A DNA stretch of 15,301 nucleotides from Moraxellaceae bacterium. Its GTDB lineage: Bacteria > Pseudomonadota > Gammaproteobacteria > Pseudomonadales > Moraxellaceae. Made by a program: the position numbers and the translations under genes. The stretch lies in NCBI GenBank assembly GCA_021156385.1, contig JAJNDL010000002.1, forward strand, positions 1 through 15,301, given 5' to 3'. The notes under the pieces were generated by a model, which was not told where the DNA came from, made no database searches, and saw nothing but the letters and a program-made list of their open reading frames with translations. Every line of letters starts with the position of its first letter. Position 1 is the first letter of the stretch. This document shows positions 1-6,388 of the stretch, piece by piece.

Positions 1-422
1 CCGCAACCGCGTGCCGCCACATAGGCGACGCCCTTCGCCGGCGCATGCACGACGCCGAGGATGGCCTCGCCGTTCTCCACCAGCGCAATGTTCACGGTGA
101 AATCGCCGCTGCGCGCGATGAACTCCTTGGTGCCATCCAGGGGATCGACCAGCCAGCAGCGCGACCAGGCGCGCCGCTCCGCCACCGGAATCACCTCGCT
201 CTCTTCGGAAATCACCGGGATGTCCGGCGTGAGTGCCGCCAGGGCGGCGCCGATGGCATGGTGCGCGGCGAGGTCGGCGGCGGTCAGCGGCGACTCGTCC
301 TCCTTGTGCTGCACCTGCCAGCGGGATTCGTCGCGGAAGATCGTCATGATCTCGCGGCCGGCGTCTTCGGCGATCTCTCGCACCCGCGGCAGCAGGGCGG
401 CAAGGTCCAGGGGTGTCGTCAT
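1..422 (-). CDS. cysQ: 3'(2'),5'-bisphosphate nucleotidase CysQ (partial, C-terminus beyond the window)
   Basis: This enzyme of the inositol-monophosphatase superfamily hydrolyses PAP (3'-phosphoadenosine 5'-phosphate), the by-product of sulfate assimilation, to AMP and phosphate. Translating the minus strand from the ATG at 422-420 gives 140 codons before the window ends, against roughly 250-270 aa for the family, so about half the protein is seen. Visible metal-site motifs are the acidic TAAD (residues 47-50), SEES (72-75) and DPLDGTKEF (93-101), in which the Asp residues bind Mg2+. The start is supported by an ATGA overlap: its ATG shares bases with the TGA of the upstream gene nudE (419-421), which implies co-transcription and translational coupling. 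The family call is firm. CysQ rather than another IMPase member is supported by the DPLDGTKEF form of the motif and the nudE neighbour. Confidence 0.93.
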   Translation of the reverse strand, partial: MTTPLDLAALLPRVREIAEDAGREIMTIFRDESRWQVQHKEDESPLTAADLAAHHAIGAALAALTPDIPVISEESEVIPVAERRAWSRCWLVDPLDGTKEFIARSGDFTVNIALVENGEAILGVVHAPAKGVAYVAARGC

Positions 423-997
423 GGCAGATCCTCGGGTTCGGCTGTGCCGTTGCGGCGTGCGCGCAGCAGATCGCGCACGAGATAGAGGGCGGCTACCGAG
501 CGCGCCTCGTGAAGATCGTCGCGCCAGACCCACTGCTCGAGCTGCGCCAGTGACATGGGCACGACCTCAATGGGCTCGGGCTCGTCGCCCTCGAGCCGCG
601 CGGGAAACAAATCCTCGGCCAGCACGACGGTGAGGCGCGCGCCCATATAGCTCGGCGAGAGCGTCAGCTCCTTGAGCGGCGTGAGCGTGCGCGCGCCGTA
701 GCCGGTCTCCTCCTGCAGCTCGCGATTGGCTCCCTGCTCCAGGGTCTCGTCGGCCTCCAGCGCGCCCTTGGGCAGGCCCAGCGTGTAATCCTCCACGCCG
801 CAGCCGTACTCGCGAATCATGAGCACGGTATCGGCATCGAGCAGCGGCACCACCAGCACCGCACCCACCGGCCCCGTACGCAGGCGCTCGTAGGTGCGCT
901 GCACGCCATTGGCAAAGCGTAGCTCCAGCTCCTCGACCGTGAAGAAGCGGCTCTTCGCCACCACGGCTTTCTTCAGAATCTCCGGCAGCTTTGCCAT
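419..997 (-). CDS. nudE: ADP compounds hydrolase NudE (Nudix hydrolase)
   Basis: This cytosolic Nudix hydrolase family cleaves nucleoside diphosphate derivatives such as ADP-ribose, NADH and diadenosine polyphosphates. The predicted protein is 192 aa, close to E. coli NudE (186 aa). The Nudix box is complete: G78-x5-E84-x7-R92-E93-L-Q-E96-E97-x-G99, preceded by GLPKG at 74-78. The open frame extends far upstream, past the divergent gene, but the start MAKLPEILKK at 997 is the sensible one. Upstream codons would run antisense through yrfG, and residues from this Met resemble NudE N-termini. The last codon overlaps the cysQ start by 4 bp (ATGA). The head-to-head neighbour yrfG starts only 33 bp away. 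NudE next to CysQ and YrfG is a recurrent gammaproteobacterial arrangement. Confidence 0.92.
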   Translation of the reverse strand: MAKLPEILKKAVVAKSRFFTVEELELRFANGVQRTYERLRTGPVGAVLVVPLLDADTVLMIREYGCGVEDYTLGLPKGALEADETLEQGANRELQEETGYGARTLTPLKELTLSPSYMGARLTVVLAEDLFPARLEGDEPEPIEVVPMSLAQLEQWVWRDDLHEARSVAALYLVRDLLRARRNGTAEPEDLP

Positions 998-1000
998 ACT
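972..1000 (+). promoter_or_regulatory. Possible sigma70-type promoter for yrfG-hslR
   Basis: TTCAGA (972-977) and CATACT (995-1000) are separated by 17 bp and each match the sigma70 consensus at four of six positions. A transcript would start near 1007, about 24 nt before the yrfG ATG. The -10 box lies over the nudE start codon, so the divergent promoters would interleave. The matches are weak and this is only a candidate. Confidence 0.25.
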
Positions 1001-1030
1001 CGACGGACCGACACCTACGTTGCGAACAGT

Positions 1031-1708
1031 ATGCAGGCGCTCGTTGACTGGTCGCGTATCGACACTGTCCTGCTGGACATGGATGGTACGCTGCTCGACC
1101 TCTATTTCGACAACCATTTCTGGCTGCACCACCTGCCTGCCATCTACGGCCGCGAGCGCGGCATGGAAACGGACGCGGCGCGCGCGGACCTCGTCGCGCG
1201 CTTCGGTCGCGAGCAGGGCACGCTGAACTGGTACTGCGTCGACTTCTGGAGCCGCGAGCTCGGCCTCGACGTCGCCGCGCTCAAGAAGGACATCGCCCAC
1301 CTGATCCAGCCGCGCCCCGGCGCCCTCGGCTTCCTGCAGGCCGTGGCCGACAGCGGCCGGCAAGCCTGGCTGGTCACCAACGCACACCACCACAGCCTGT
1401 CGCTGAAGCTCGCGCACACGCCGCTGACCGCGTTGTGCCAGCGCATCGTCTGCTCGCACGATTTCCGCGAGCCCAAGGAGTCGGCCGCCTTCTGGCCCGC
1501 CCTGCAGGCGCGCGAGCCGTTCGAGCCAGCACGTGCCCTCTTCGTCGACGACAGCGAGCCCGTGCTGCAGGCCGCCGCCAACTACGGCATCGGCCAGCTC
1601 CTCACCATCGGCCAGCCCGATCTCAGCAAGCCCGCCCGCGAGGGCCTGCGCTTCCCGGTGCTGCACCACTTCGACGACCTGCTGCCCATCCCGCCCCGCC
1701 ATGAGTGA
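1031..1708 (+). CDS. yrfG: GMP/IMP nucleotidase, HAD superfamily (YrfG type)
   Basis: This is a haloacid-dehalogenase-superfamily phosphatase. The E. coli relative YrfG dephosphorylates purine 5'-nucleotides (GMP, IMP). It is 225 aa, the normal size. All four HAD motifs are visible: motif I DMDGTLLD (16-23, nucleophile D16 and acid D18), motif II VTN (115-117), the motif III lysine in EPKES (147-151), and motif IV FVDDSEP (171-177). The cap region between motifs I and II (about 25-95) is helical, as in the YrfG/PPase group. The ATG at 1031 has no strong Shine-Dalgarno (GAACAG only). The gene ends inside hslR with an 8-bp overlap (1701-1708), so the two are probably translated together. The specificity is inferred from family and neighbours; another nucleotide monophosphate is possible. 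Confidence 0.88.
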   Translation: MQALVDWSRIDTVLLDMDGTLLDLYFDNHFWLHHLPAIYGRERGMETDAARADLVARFGREQGTLNWYCVDFWSRELGLDVAALKKDIAHLIQPRPGALGFLQAVADSGRQAWLVTNAHHHSLSLKLAHTPLTALCQRIVCSHDFREPKESAAFWPALQAREPFEPARALFVDDSEPVLQAAANYGIGQLLTIGQPDLSKPAREGLRFPVLHHFDDLLPIPPRHE

Positions 1709-2090
1709 CGACGGCAAGGTCCGCATGGACAAATGGCTGTGGGCCGCGCGCTTCTACAAGACGCGCACGCTGGCCAAGGACGCCATCGAGGGCGGCAAGG
1801 TGCATGTCGAGGGGCAGCGCGTGAAGGTCGGCAAGGAAGTGAAGCCCGGCATGGTCATCGAGGTGCGCCAGGGCTTTGACGAAAAGACGGTGGTGGTGAA
1901 GGCGCTATCCGAGGTGCGCGGCCCCGCCAGCATCGCGCAGGAACTCTACGAGGAAACGCCGGAGAGCATCGCCGCGCGCGAACTGCGCCAGGCACAGCGC
2001 AAGGCACAGAACCTGGCGCATCCCGACCGCCGTCCCAGCAAGAAGGACCGGCGGCAGATCCATCGCTTCCAGGACAGCTGGGACGAGTAA
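1701..2090 (+). CDS. hslR: Ribosome-associated heat shock protein HslR (Hsp15), S4 RNA-binding domain
   Basis: Hsp15 is a small RNA-binding protein that recognises free 50S subunits carrying a stalled nascent chain and helps recycle them. The predicted protein is 129 aa (E. coli 133 aa). The S4 domain spans about residues 7-55 (VRMDKWLWAARFYKTRTLA, then GGKVHVEGQRVK). The C-terminal third is charged and basic (RQAQRKAQN, RRPSKKDRRQIHRF), as in Hsp15. The start ATG at 1701 lies 8 bp inside yrfG. The open frame extends further upstream in the yrfG shadow, but MSDDGKVRMDKWLW matches the family N-terminus. In E. coli hslR also follows yrfG. It is the last conserved housekeeping gene before the accessory region. 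Confidence 0.92.
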   Translation: MSDDGKVRMDKWLWAARFYKTRTLAKDAIEGGKVHVEGQRVKVGKEVKPGMVIEVRQGFDEKTVVVKALSEVRGPASIAQELYEETPESIAARELRQAQRKAQNLAHPDRRPSKKDRRQIHRFQDSWDE

Positions 2091-2275
2091 GCGCAGGCCC
2101 ACCATGCTGCCCGCTCGCAACGGGTCTTCCCGCTGCTGCGAATTAATGGCTCAATCCGGGACGCCAACTGCCCGGGCCACGCCTGCCGGGCCTCCATGTG
2201 GTGCCGCGTCGTCGCGACGACACGATGAGCCGGCATTGCCGGGCGTCGCCGGCCCGCCCCCCAGGGACTATCGTT
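2091..2275. other. Intergenic gap between hslR and the first methyltransferase
   Basis: This gap of 185 bases holds no convincing gene. It contains a perfect 14-bp palindrome at 2208-2221 (GTCGTCGCGACGAC) and a GC-rich inverted pair GCCCGG (2170-2175) / CCGGGC (2186-2191), which could be a weak terminator stem for hslR but lacks a T-run. A purine stretch AGGGA at 2263-2267 lies 8 bases before the next ATG and is probably its ribosome binding site. This gap marks the left border of the accessory region. Confidence 0.4.
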
Positions 2276-3235
2276 ATGAATACAGAAGAATGTGAAAAAA
2301 TTCCCGGAATGATCGAAGGCACCGAGCGAGAGATGCTGTTCGCCCTCGCACGTTCCCTGCCCTTCTCTGCTGGCGAGAACGCGGTTGAGTTCGGATGCTT
2401 CTTCGGGCGGAGCACCAACTGCATTGCGCAAGGGCTGGCAGCCAACCCCTCGTTCACGGGCGGAAGCCGCTTCTATGCATACGACAGCTTCCGTTGCCGG
2501 AAAAACGGCGGCTTCGCCCCCTATGTCCTCAGCTTCTCCCAGCAAGGCGACGTGCTGGGCCTCCTGCGCAAGGAAGGCGACATGCTGGATTTCCTGCCGG
2601 TGTTCGAACACTACCTCGGCAGTTACATTGCTTCCGGCCTTGTCGTGCCGACCCGCGCGGAGCTTGCGGACTCGCAGCCCTTCGCCGGGGACATCGCGCT
2701 GATGCATATCGACAGCCCGAAGTACTATGACGAACTCAAGGTGCTGACCTTCCGGTTTTTCCCCCGACTCCGGCAAGGTTCCATCGTCATCTTCCAGGAC
2801 TTCTTCTTCCACTGGTCTGCGACACTGATCGCCGCAGTCATGGCCATGGCGGACCGCAATCTCATCCGGTTCAGGGCCTCAGCCGCCTCTTCGCTGCTCA
2901 CCGAGGTATTGCGCCGCCCCAGTCTGGAGGATGCTGCCGAACTCGAGCTTCAGCTCACCAACCGGAAGTGCGTGCCCACCCTGATCGACAAGGCGATTGC
3001 GCTGTGTTCCGCGATGGAGCTGAACCAGCGCGAGCTCTACCTGCCGCGACTGACCCTGGCCAAGCTCCAGTATCTATGGGAGAGCGGCGACCATGCCGCC
3101 GCCACGGCGGAAATCGCCAATTACTTCAACTCCGGCAAGAAACTCAACCAGGTGATCGTGAACGACTTTATGGAGATGCTCAGCCACGGATTTTCCGCCC
3201 GCAAGCTTTACGAGCAGGACCACGAGGCAAAGTAA
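2276..3235 (+). CDS. Class I SAM-dependent methyltransferase (Methyltransf_24/TylF-like) with helical C-terminal extension
   Basis: This is probably a SAM-dependent O-methyltransferase of the group that acts on sugars or small acceptors; the substrate is unknown. The protein is 319 aa from the ATG at 2276. Motif I is AVEFGCFFGRST (36-47, SAM-binding glycine loop). A YDSF acidic turn is at 69-72. The metal/SAM-site segment MHIDSPKYYDELK (143-155) and the strand IVIFQDFF (170-177) follow the pattern of TylF/CmcI-like enzymes. Residues from about 190 to 319 form an extra, mainly helical region beyond the usual catalytic core, of unknown role. Six start-like codons of frame lie upstream, but the ATG at 2276 has AGGGA 8 bases upstream. 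By eye its third codon positions are less GC-rich than those of hslR, which would fit acquired DNA. It converges on the next gene. Confidence 0.75.
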   Translation: MNTEECEKIPGMIEGTEREMLFALARSLPFSAGENAVEFGCFFGRSTNCIAQGLAANPSFTGGSRFYAYDSFRCRKNGGFAPYVLSFSQQGDVLGLLRKEGDMLDFLPVFEHYLGSYIASGLVVPTRAELADSQPFAGDIALMHIDSPKYYDELKVLTFRFFPRLRQGSIVIFQDFFFHWSATLIAAVMAMADRNLIRFRASAASSLLTEVLRRPSLEDAAELELQLTNRKCVPTLIDKAIALCSAMELNQRELYLPRLTLAKLQYLWESGDHAAATAEIANYFNSGKKLNQVIVNDFMEMLSHGFSARKLYEQDHEAK

Positions 3236-3257
3236 GGCTGCGTCGCTGGCGCCATCT

Positions 3258-3290
3258 GGCGGAAAGCGCGTTGCCGGCGACGTTTCCGCC
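3258..3290. terminator. Candidate bidirectional terminator between convergent methyltransferase genes
   Basis: GGCGGAAA (3258-3265) and TTTCCGCC (3283-3290) form a perfect 8-bp inverted repeat with a 17-nt loop in the 67-bp gap between two convergent stop codons. There is no following T-run on either strand, so an intrinsic terminator is plausible from position only. Confidence 0.35.
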
Positions 3291-3302
3291 CGGGCCAGCC
3301 GC

Positions 3303-4004
3303 TTACTGGCGGGTGATGGCCAGCAGCGAAAAAGGCATCAGCAGCGCCGTGCTGTGCACGTCGATGACGCCGAAGTGAGCCAGGCGTGGCTCCACCACCG
3401 GCGGCAGGAAGAGATACGAGCCGATCAGCTGCGTCAGCGCCTGCAGGTTGGCCACGCCTTTCTCCACGCCCTCGAAATCATCCAGCAGTATGACGGTTTC
3501 CGAATGCATCAGCTCGCGCACCAGCGCGAGATCTTCCGGCATCAGGCGTCCGTCCAGAGAAATCAGGTCCGCCTTAATACCGGCCTCCACCAGCGCCGAG
3601 AACCTCTCCGTGGAAGTCTTGCCCGGGTGCGGATGGATGTGCACGTTTCCGATCTTTTCCGGCAGGAAGCAGGGGTTGTCCTTGTCGACAGTGTAGAGAT
3701 GACGCTCCGCACTCTCGCCCCAGTCGGCGCCCTGGGCCAGCGACAGCGTCGACTTGCCGAGAAAGGTGCCCAGCTCGACAATGACCCTGGGCTTGAAGAT
3801 ATTCGCGGCCATGAACAGGAAGACACCCGCCGAAAGCGCGATGCTGCCAGTGTTGTAGGTCATTTTCGCGCGATGCGTTTCCAGCTCCCGGAACGCCCGC
3901 GTCAGCTCCGGCACGACATCCGGGAGCAATGCGCCGTGCATCTCGACGAAACGGGCGTTGACCGCCTGCGACAGGGTGCGGACGTTGAGAGTGAATTTGT
4001 TCAT
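3303..4004 (-). CDS. Class I SAM-dependent methyltransferase (Methyltransf_24-like)
   Basis: A 233-aa putative SAM-dependent methyltransferase; the acceptor is unknown. Motif I is VIVELGTFLGKST (74-86), a clear nucleotide-binding loop. The TVDKDN turn (105-110) would hold the acidic residue that contacts the SAM ribose. LISLDGR (148-153) and VILLDDFEG (171-179) give the two later core strands with the acidic residues that bind metal in related O-methyltransferases. The N-terminal 70 residues are helical and include NTGSIALSAG, probably a lid or dimer region. The frame runs 26 codons further upstream, but the Met at 4004 gives the domain start expected for the family. It has only a weak ribosome site and an AT-rich upstream stretch (4005-4025). 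It converges on the 2276-3235 gene and diverges from the 4532 gene, so it is its own transcription unit. Confidence 0.75.
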   Translation of the reverse strand: MNKFTLNVRTLSQAVNARFVEMHGALLPDVVPELTRAFRELETHRAKMTYNTGSIALSAGVFLFMAANIFKPRVIVELGTFLGKSTLSLAQGADWGESAERHLYTVDKDNPCFLPEKIGNVHIHPHPGKTSTERFSALVEAGIKADLISLDGRLMPEDLALVRELMHSETVILLDDFEGVEKGVANLQALTQLIGSYLFLPPVVEPRLAHFGVIDVHSTALLMPFSLLAITRQ

Positions 4005-4531
4005 GGCTATACCGTTTTTTATTTTGGCCGCGCCTGCGCACAGCATCGCTAGAGACGCCGGCAGGCCACGATCCGCCCCCATGGGCGACAGTCAAAAGAG
4101 CCGTTAGCCTGCCTTGCCCCGTCGGCCGATGCAATAGCGCCGACCGGCTGGTACGGAGTAGCAATACCGGGGCGGCAGACCTGCGCTGCAGGCAGGGCGA
4201 CAGGCCTTCCCGCGCGTTTTCGCCTCTGGCGATTCCCTGTATCCTGAGCCGTAGCGACGCCAGCGGGGCATCGATTCCGACGTCCCGTCCATGCCGCAGC
4301 TCGCATGGCGTCGGGGCTGGGCCGATATGCCGTATGATCAGGGCCTAGCCATGACATTCTCCGCGGTGACAAGCAAGGCCCGCGGTCTGGCGCGAAGCCG
4401 ATCGCGCCAGAACAACAAGCACGACATCATGTTGAAACGCATCAAACACGCCCGGCCGCAGAGCCTACATTCTGGACGCAGCCCGGCCTCCCTCACTGCC
4501 TATCCCCCGGCCAAAACCCCAGGAGCCTGAA
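4005..4531. other. 527-bp non-coding region between divergent methyltransferase genes
   Basis: No open frame here looks real: short candidates such as 4104-4292 (minus) and 4291-4530 (plus) have low-complexity Arg/Pro/Ala-rich translations with no domain signature. The region probably carries promoters for both flanking genes. An AT-rich block (ATTTTGGCC side, about 4013-4027) lies just upstream of the minus-strand gene. TATGAT at 4333-4338 resembles a -10 box for the plus strand, but no good -35 lies 16-18 bases before it. Inverted repeats at 4289-4308 and 4386-4411 are the main structured elements. Confidence 0.5.
4386..4411 (+). promoter_or_regulatory. Perfect 10-bp inverted repeat, possible operator or leader hairpin
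   Basis: TCTGGCGCGA (4386-4395) and TCGCGCCAGA (4402-4411) pair perfectly around the 6-nt loop AGCCGA. The element lies 120 bases upstream of the 4532 start codon. No T-run follows, so a terminator is unlikely. It could be a repressor half-site pair or a stable hairpin in the 5' leader of the methyltransferase-desaturase transcript. No regulator gene is in the window. Confidence 0.35.
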
Positions 4532-5335
4532 ATGAGTGCGCCCGTGCAGCCACAATCCGTGATCGAAACGCCCGCCGCGCTCAAGGCCTGCCTGGAGGGG
4601 CTTGGGCGCGGCATCGTCACCGTGAAGCCACGCGTCTTCTTCAACAAGATCGAGCACCGCTTCGCGGGTCCGGCGCCCATGAACCTCTACATTCCCTCGA
4701 GCGGCATCGGCAGCATCACCCTGCTCGAAGCAGCCATCCTGGTCTCGCTGCTGAAGCTCATGCAGCCGCGCAAGGTATTCGAGTTCGGGACCTTCCTCGG
4801 CTACTCATCGTCGCTGATGCTGCGCAACACCGAACCCGGCTGCGAGGTCCACACCATCGACCTCGGCGAGGCCATCGGGCAGTACGAGGACGCCAAGGGC
4901 TACTCTGACGCGGAGCTGCACGCCGACGACCGCAAGAACGACGACTACCTGCGTTACACCCAGGGTACCAGGGGCACCTACTACCTCGGCAACCTAGACA
5001 CGGCGGATCGCCAGCGCCTTACCCTGCTGCGCGGCAACAGCACGAAGCTGGACGTGGCCGGCAAGGGCTATGCCGGCATCTTCGACCTTGCTTTCATCGA
5101 CGGCGGCCACGACACCGCAACGATCACCTCGGACACGGTCAAGGCGCTGGAGATGATTGGGGACAGCGGCGTGATTGTCTGGCACGACTACAACTCGACC
5201 ATCCACTCGGACGTGACCGATTTCTTGCGCGGCTTCTCCGCAGACCACGTCGTCCTGCACGTGCAGAGCACCATGCTCGCGCTTCTGCTGGTCGGTGAGG
5301 CCAGCACGCGCTTTTTACAAATTGCAGCAGAGTGA
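4532..5335 (+). CDS. Class I SAM-dependent methyltransferase (Methyltransf_24-like)
   Basis: A 267-aa putative SAM-dependent methyltransferase. Motif I is VFEFGTFLGYSS (82-93). THE TIDLGE segment (108-113) provides the ribose-binding acidic turn. FIDGGHDTATITSD (188-201) is the typical Methyltransf_24 signature, and VIVWHDYN (214-221) is the following strand with the metal-binding His-Asp pair. Residues about 113-165 form a Tyr/Asp-rich insertion absent from the shorter methyltransferase at 3303-4004. The start is well supported: AGGAG at 4521-4525, six bases before the ATG. The desaturase gene follows 40 bp downstream on the same strand, so the two are likely co-transcribed. Motif I resembles that of the 3303-4004 protein (ELGTFLGKS versus EFGTFLGYS), which suggests related enzymes in opposite orientation. 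The substrate cannot be read from the sequence. Confidence 0.78.
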   Translation: MSAPVQPQSVIETPAALKACLEGLGRGIVTVKPRVFFNKIEHRFAGPAPMNLYIPSSGIGSITLLEAAILVSLLKLMQPRKVFEFGTFLGYSSSLMLRNTEPGCEVHTIDLGEAIGQYEDAKGYSDAELHADDRKNDDYLRYTQGTRGTYYLGNLDTADRQRLTLLRGNSTKLDVAGKGYAGIFDLAFIDGGHDTATITSDTVKALEMIGDSGVIVWHDYNSTIHSDVTDFLRGFSADHVVLHVQSTMLALLLVGEASTRFLQIAAE

Positions 5336-5375
5336 GGCGGGCACATTGACCGGCACCGGCCCGGCCCGAAGCGGC

Positions 5376-6338
5376 ATGCACCAGATTTCCCAAGAAGAGC
5401 TGGCTGAATTCAAGAACCGCCGCGACGCGGTGGCAACGGTCCATGTGCTGCTGCGAGTGCTGATCCATGCGGGCCTAGTGCTGGCCGCGCTGCATTTCCT
5501 GGCGACCGGGCACCATGCCCTCGCGGCGCTGTTCCTGCTGCCGCACCTGGCGGCGTTTTCCTTCCTGGGCTGGGCCGGCATCGGGCACGAGCTGTTCCAC
5601 AACACGGTATTCAGCCGCCGCGCCCCGAACCAGCTCCTGTTCCGGCTGTTCTCAGTGCTGACCTGGAGCAACTACGGCTATTTCCAGGTGTCTCATCCGC
5701 ACCACCACCGTCTGACGCTGGCACCGCAGGATCCCGAGGGCCTGCGGCCGCCGCCACTCGGCGCGTTCACTCTGCTGCAGCTTTTCACCGTGGACGTGGC
5801 GTCGCTATATCGCCGGGTGCGTGTGCTGATGCTGAACGCTTTCGGCAAGGTGCCGGAAACCGGCATCGGGGGTGCGCTGTTTCCGCGCGGCAGCGCAGCC
5901 CGCGCCCAGCTCTGCGCCGGCGCGCGCATCGTGCTCGGCAGCCAACTGGCCCTGCTCGCCGTCTTCGTCGCGACTGGCGCGTGGTGGATGATTCTGATCG
6001 TTACGCTGGCACCGTTCTGCCTGACCTTCTTCAATCGCACGCTGGCGGTGGCGCAGCATTTCGGCCTGCAGGATTCCGGCCGCAACTATGCCGACTCCTG
6101 CCGCACGGTGCTACTCGATCCGGTAACGGCGTTCTTCTACGCCAACATGAACTACCACGTCGAGCACCACTACTTCCCCAACGTCCCTTATTACAACCTC
6201 GACCGCCTGCACCGCCTGCTGGCCAGCCGCATTCCGCTGCCACACCTCGAGCGCGGTTATCTCGCCACGCTGCGCGAACTCGCACGACAAGGCCTTTTCC
6301 TCCGCGCACGCACCAGCCACGTGGCGGATCCGAAATAA
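5376..6338 (+). CDS. Fatty acid desaturase-family membrane di-iron enzyme
   Basis: An integral membrane non-haem di-iron oxygenase of the FA_desaturase family, which desaturates or hydroxylates acyl chains or other lipids in the inner membrane. The protein is 320 aa from MHQISQEELAEF. The histidine boxes are complete: HELFH (71-75), HPHHH (107-111) and HVEHH (261-265), the last in NYHVEHHYFP; H228 in AQHFG may be the additional ligand. Hydrophobic segments are at about 22-45, 48-67, 186-200 and 203-217. The frame opens at 5295 inside the previous gene. I chose the ATG at 5376, 40 bp after the methyltransferase stop, although its ribosome site (GAAGCGG) is weak. The regiochemistry and substrate are not predictable; a hydroxylase of the carotenoid or sphingolipid type is also possible. 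It converges on the ATP-grasp gene. Confidence 0.85.
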   Translation: MHQISQEELAEFKNRRDAVATVHVLLRVLIHAGLVLAALHFLATGHHALAALFLLPHLAAFSFLGWAGIGHELFHNTVFSRRAPNQLLFRLFSVLTWSNYGYFQVSHPHHHRLTLAPQDPEGLRPPPLGAFTLLQLFTVDVASLYRRVRVLMLNAFGKVPETGIGGALFPRGSAARAQLCAGARIVLGSQLALLAVFVATGAWWMILIVTLAPFCLTFFNRTLAVAQHFGLQDSGRNYADSCRTVLLDPVTAFFYANMNYHVEHHYFPNVPYYNLDRLHRLLASRIPLPHLERGYLATLRELARQGLFLRARTSHVADPK

Positions 6339-6362
6339 GATAGGCAGATCAGACGGAAAGGT

Positions 6363-6380
6363 GGCGCACCGGACCGCGCC
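6363..6380. terminator. Weak hairpin in the convergent gap
   Basis: GGCGC (6363-6367) and GCGCC (6376-6380) can form a 5-bp stem with an 8-nt loop in the 50-bp space between the convergent stop codons at 6338 and 6389. There is no T-run. It is listed only because some terminator is expected at this position. Confidence 0.2.
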
Positions 6381-6388
6381 CGGAGCCA

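Noticed and set aside
894..1226. Open frames antisense to nudE/yrfG and the long upstream extension of nudE to 1732
   Set aside because: They are shadows of real genes with complete catalytic motifs in the chosen frames.
2208..2221. Perfect palindrome GTCGTCGCGACGAC as an operator
   Set aside because: About one 14-bp perfect palindrome is expected by chance in a window of this length, and GC richness raises that.
4104..4530. Short open frames in the divergent gap (4104-4292 minus, 4291-4530 plus)
   Set aside because: Arg/Ala/Pro-rich translations typical of chance frames in GC-rich DNA, with no Shine-Dalgarno and no family resemblance.
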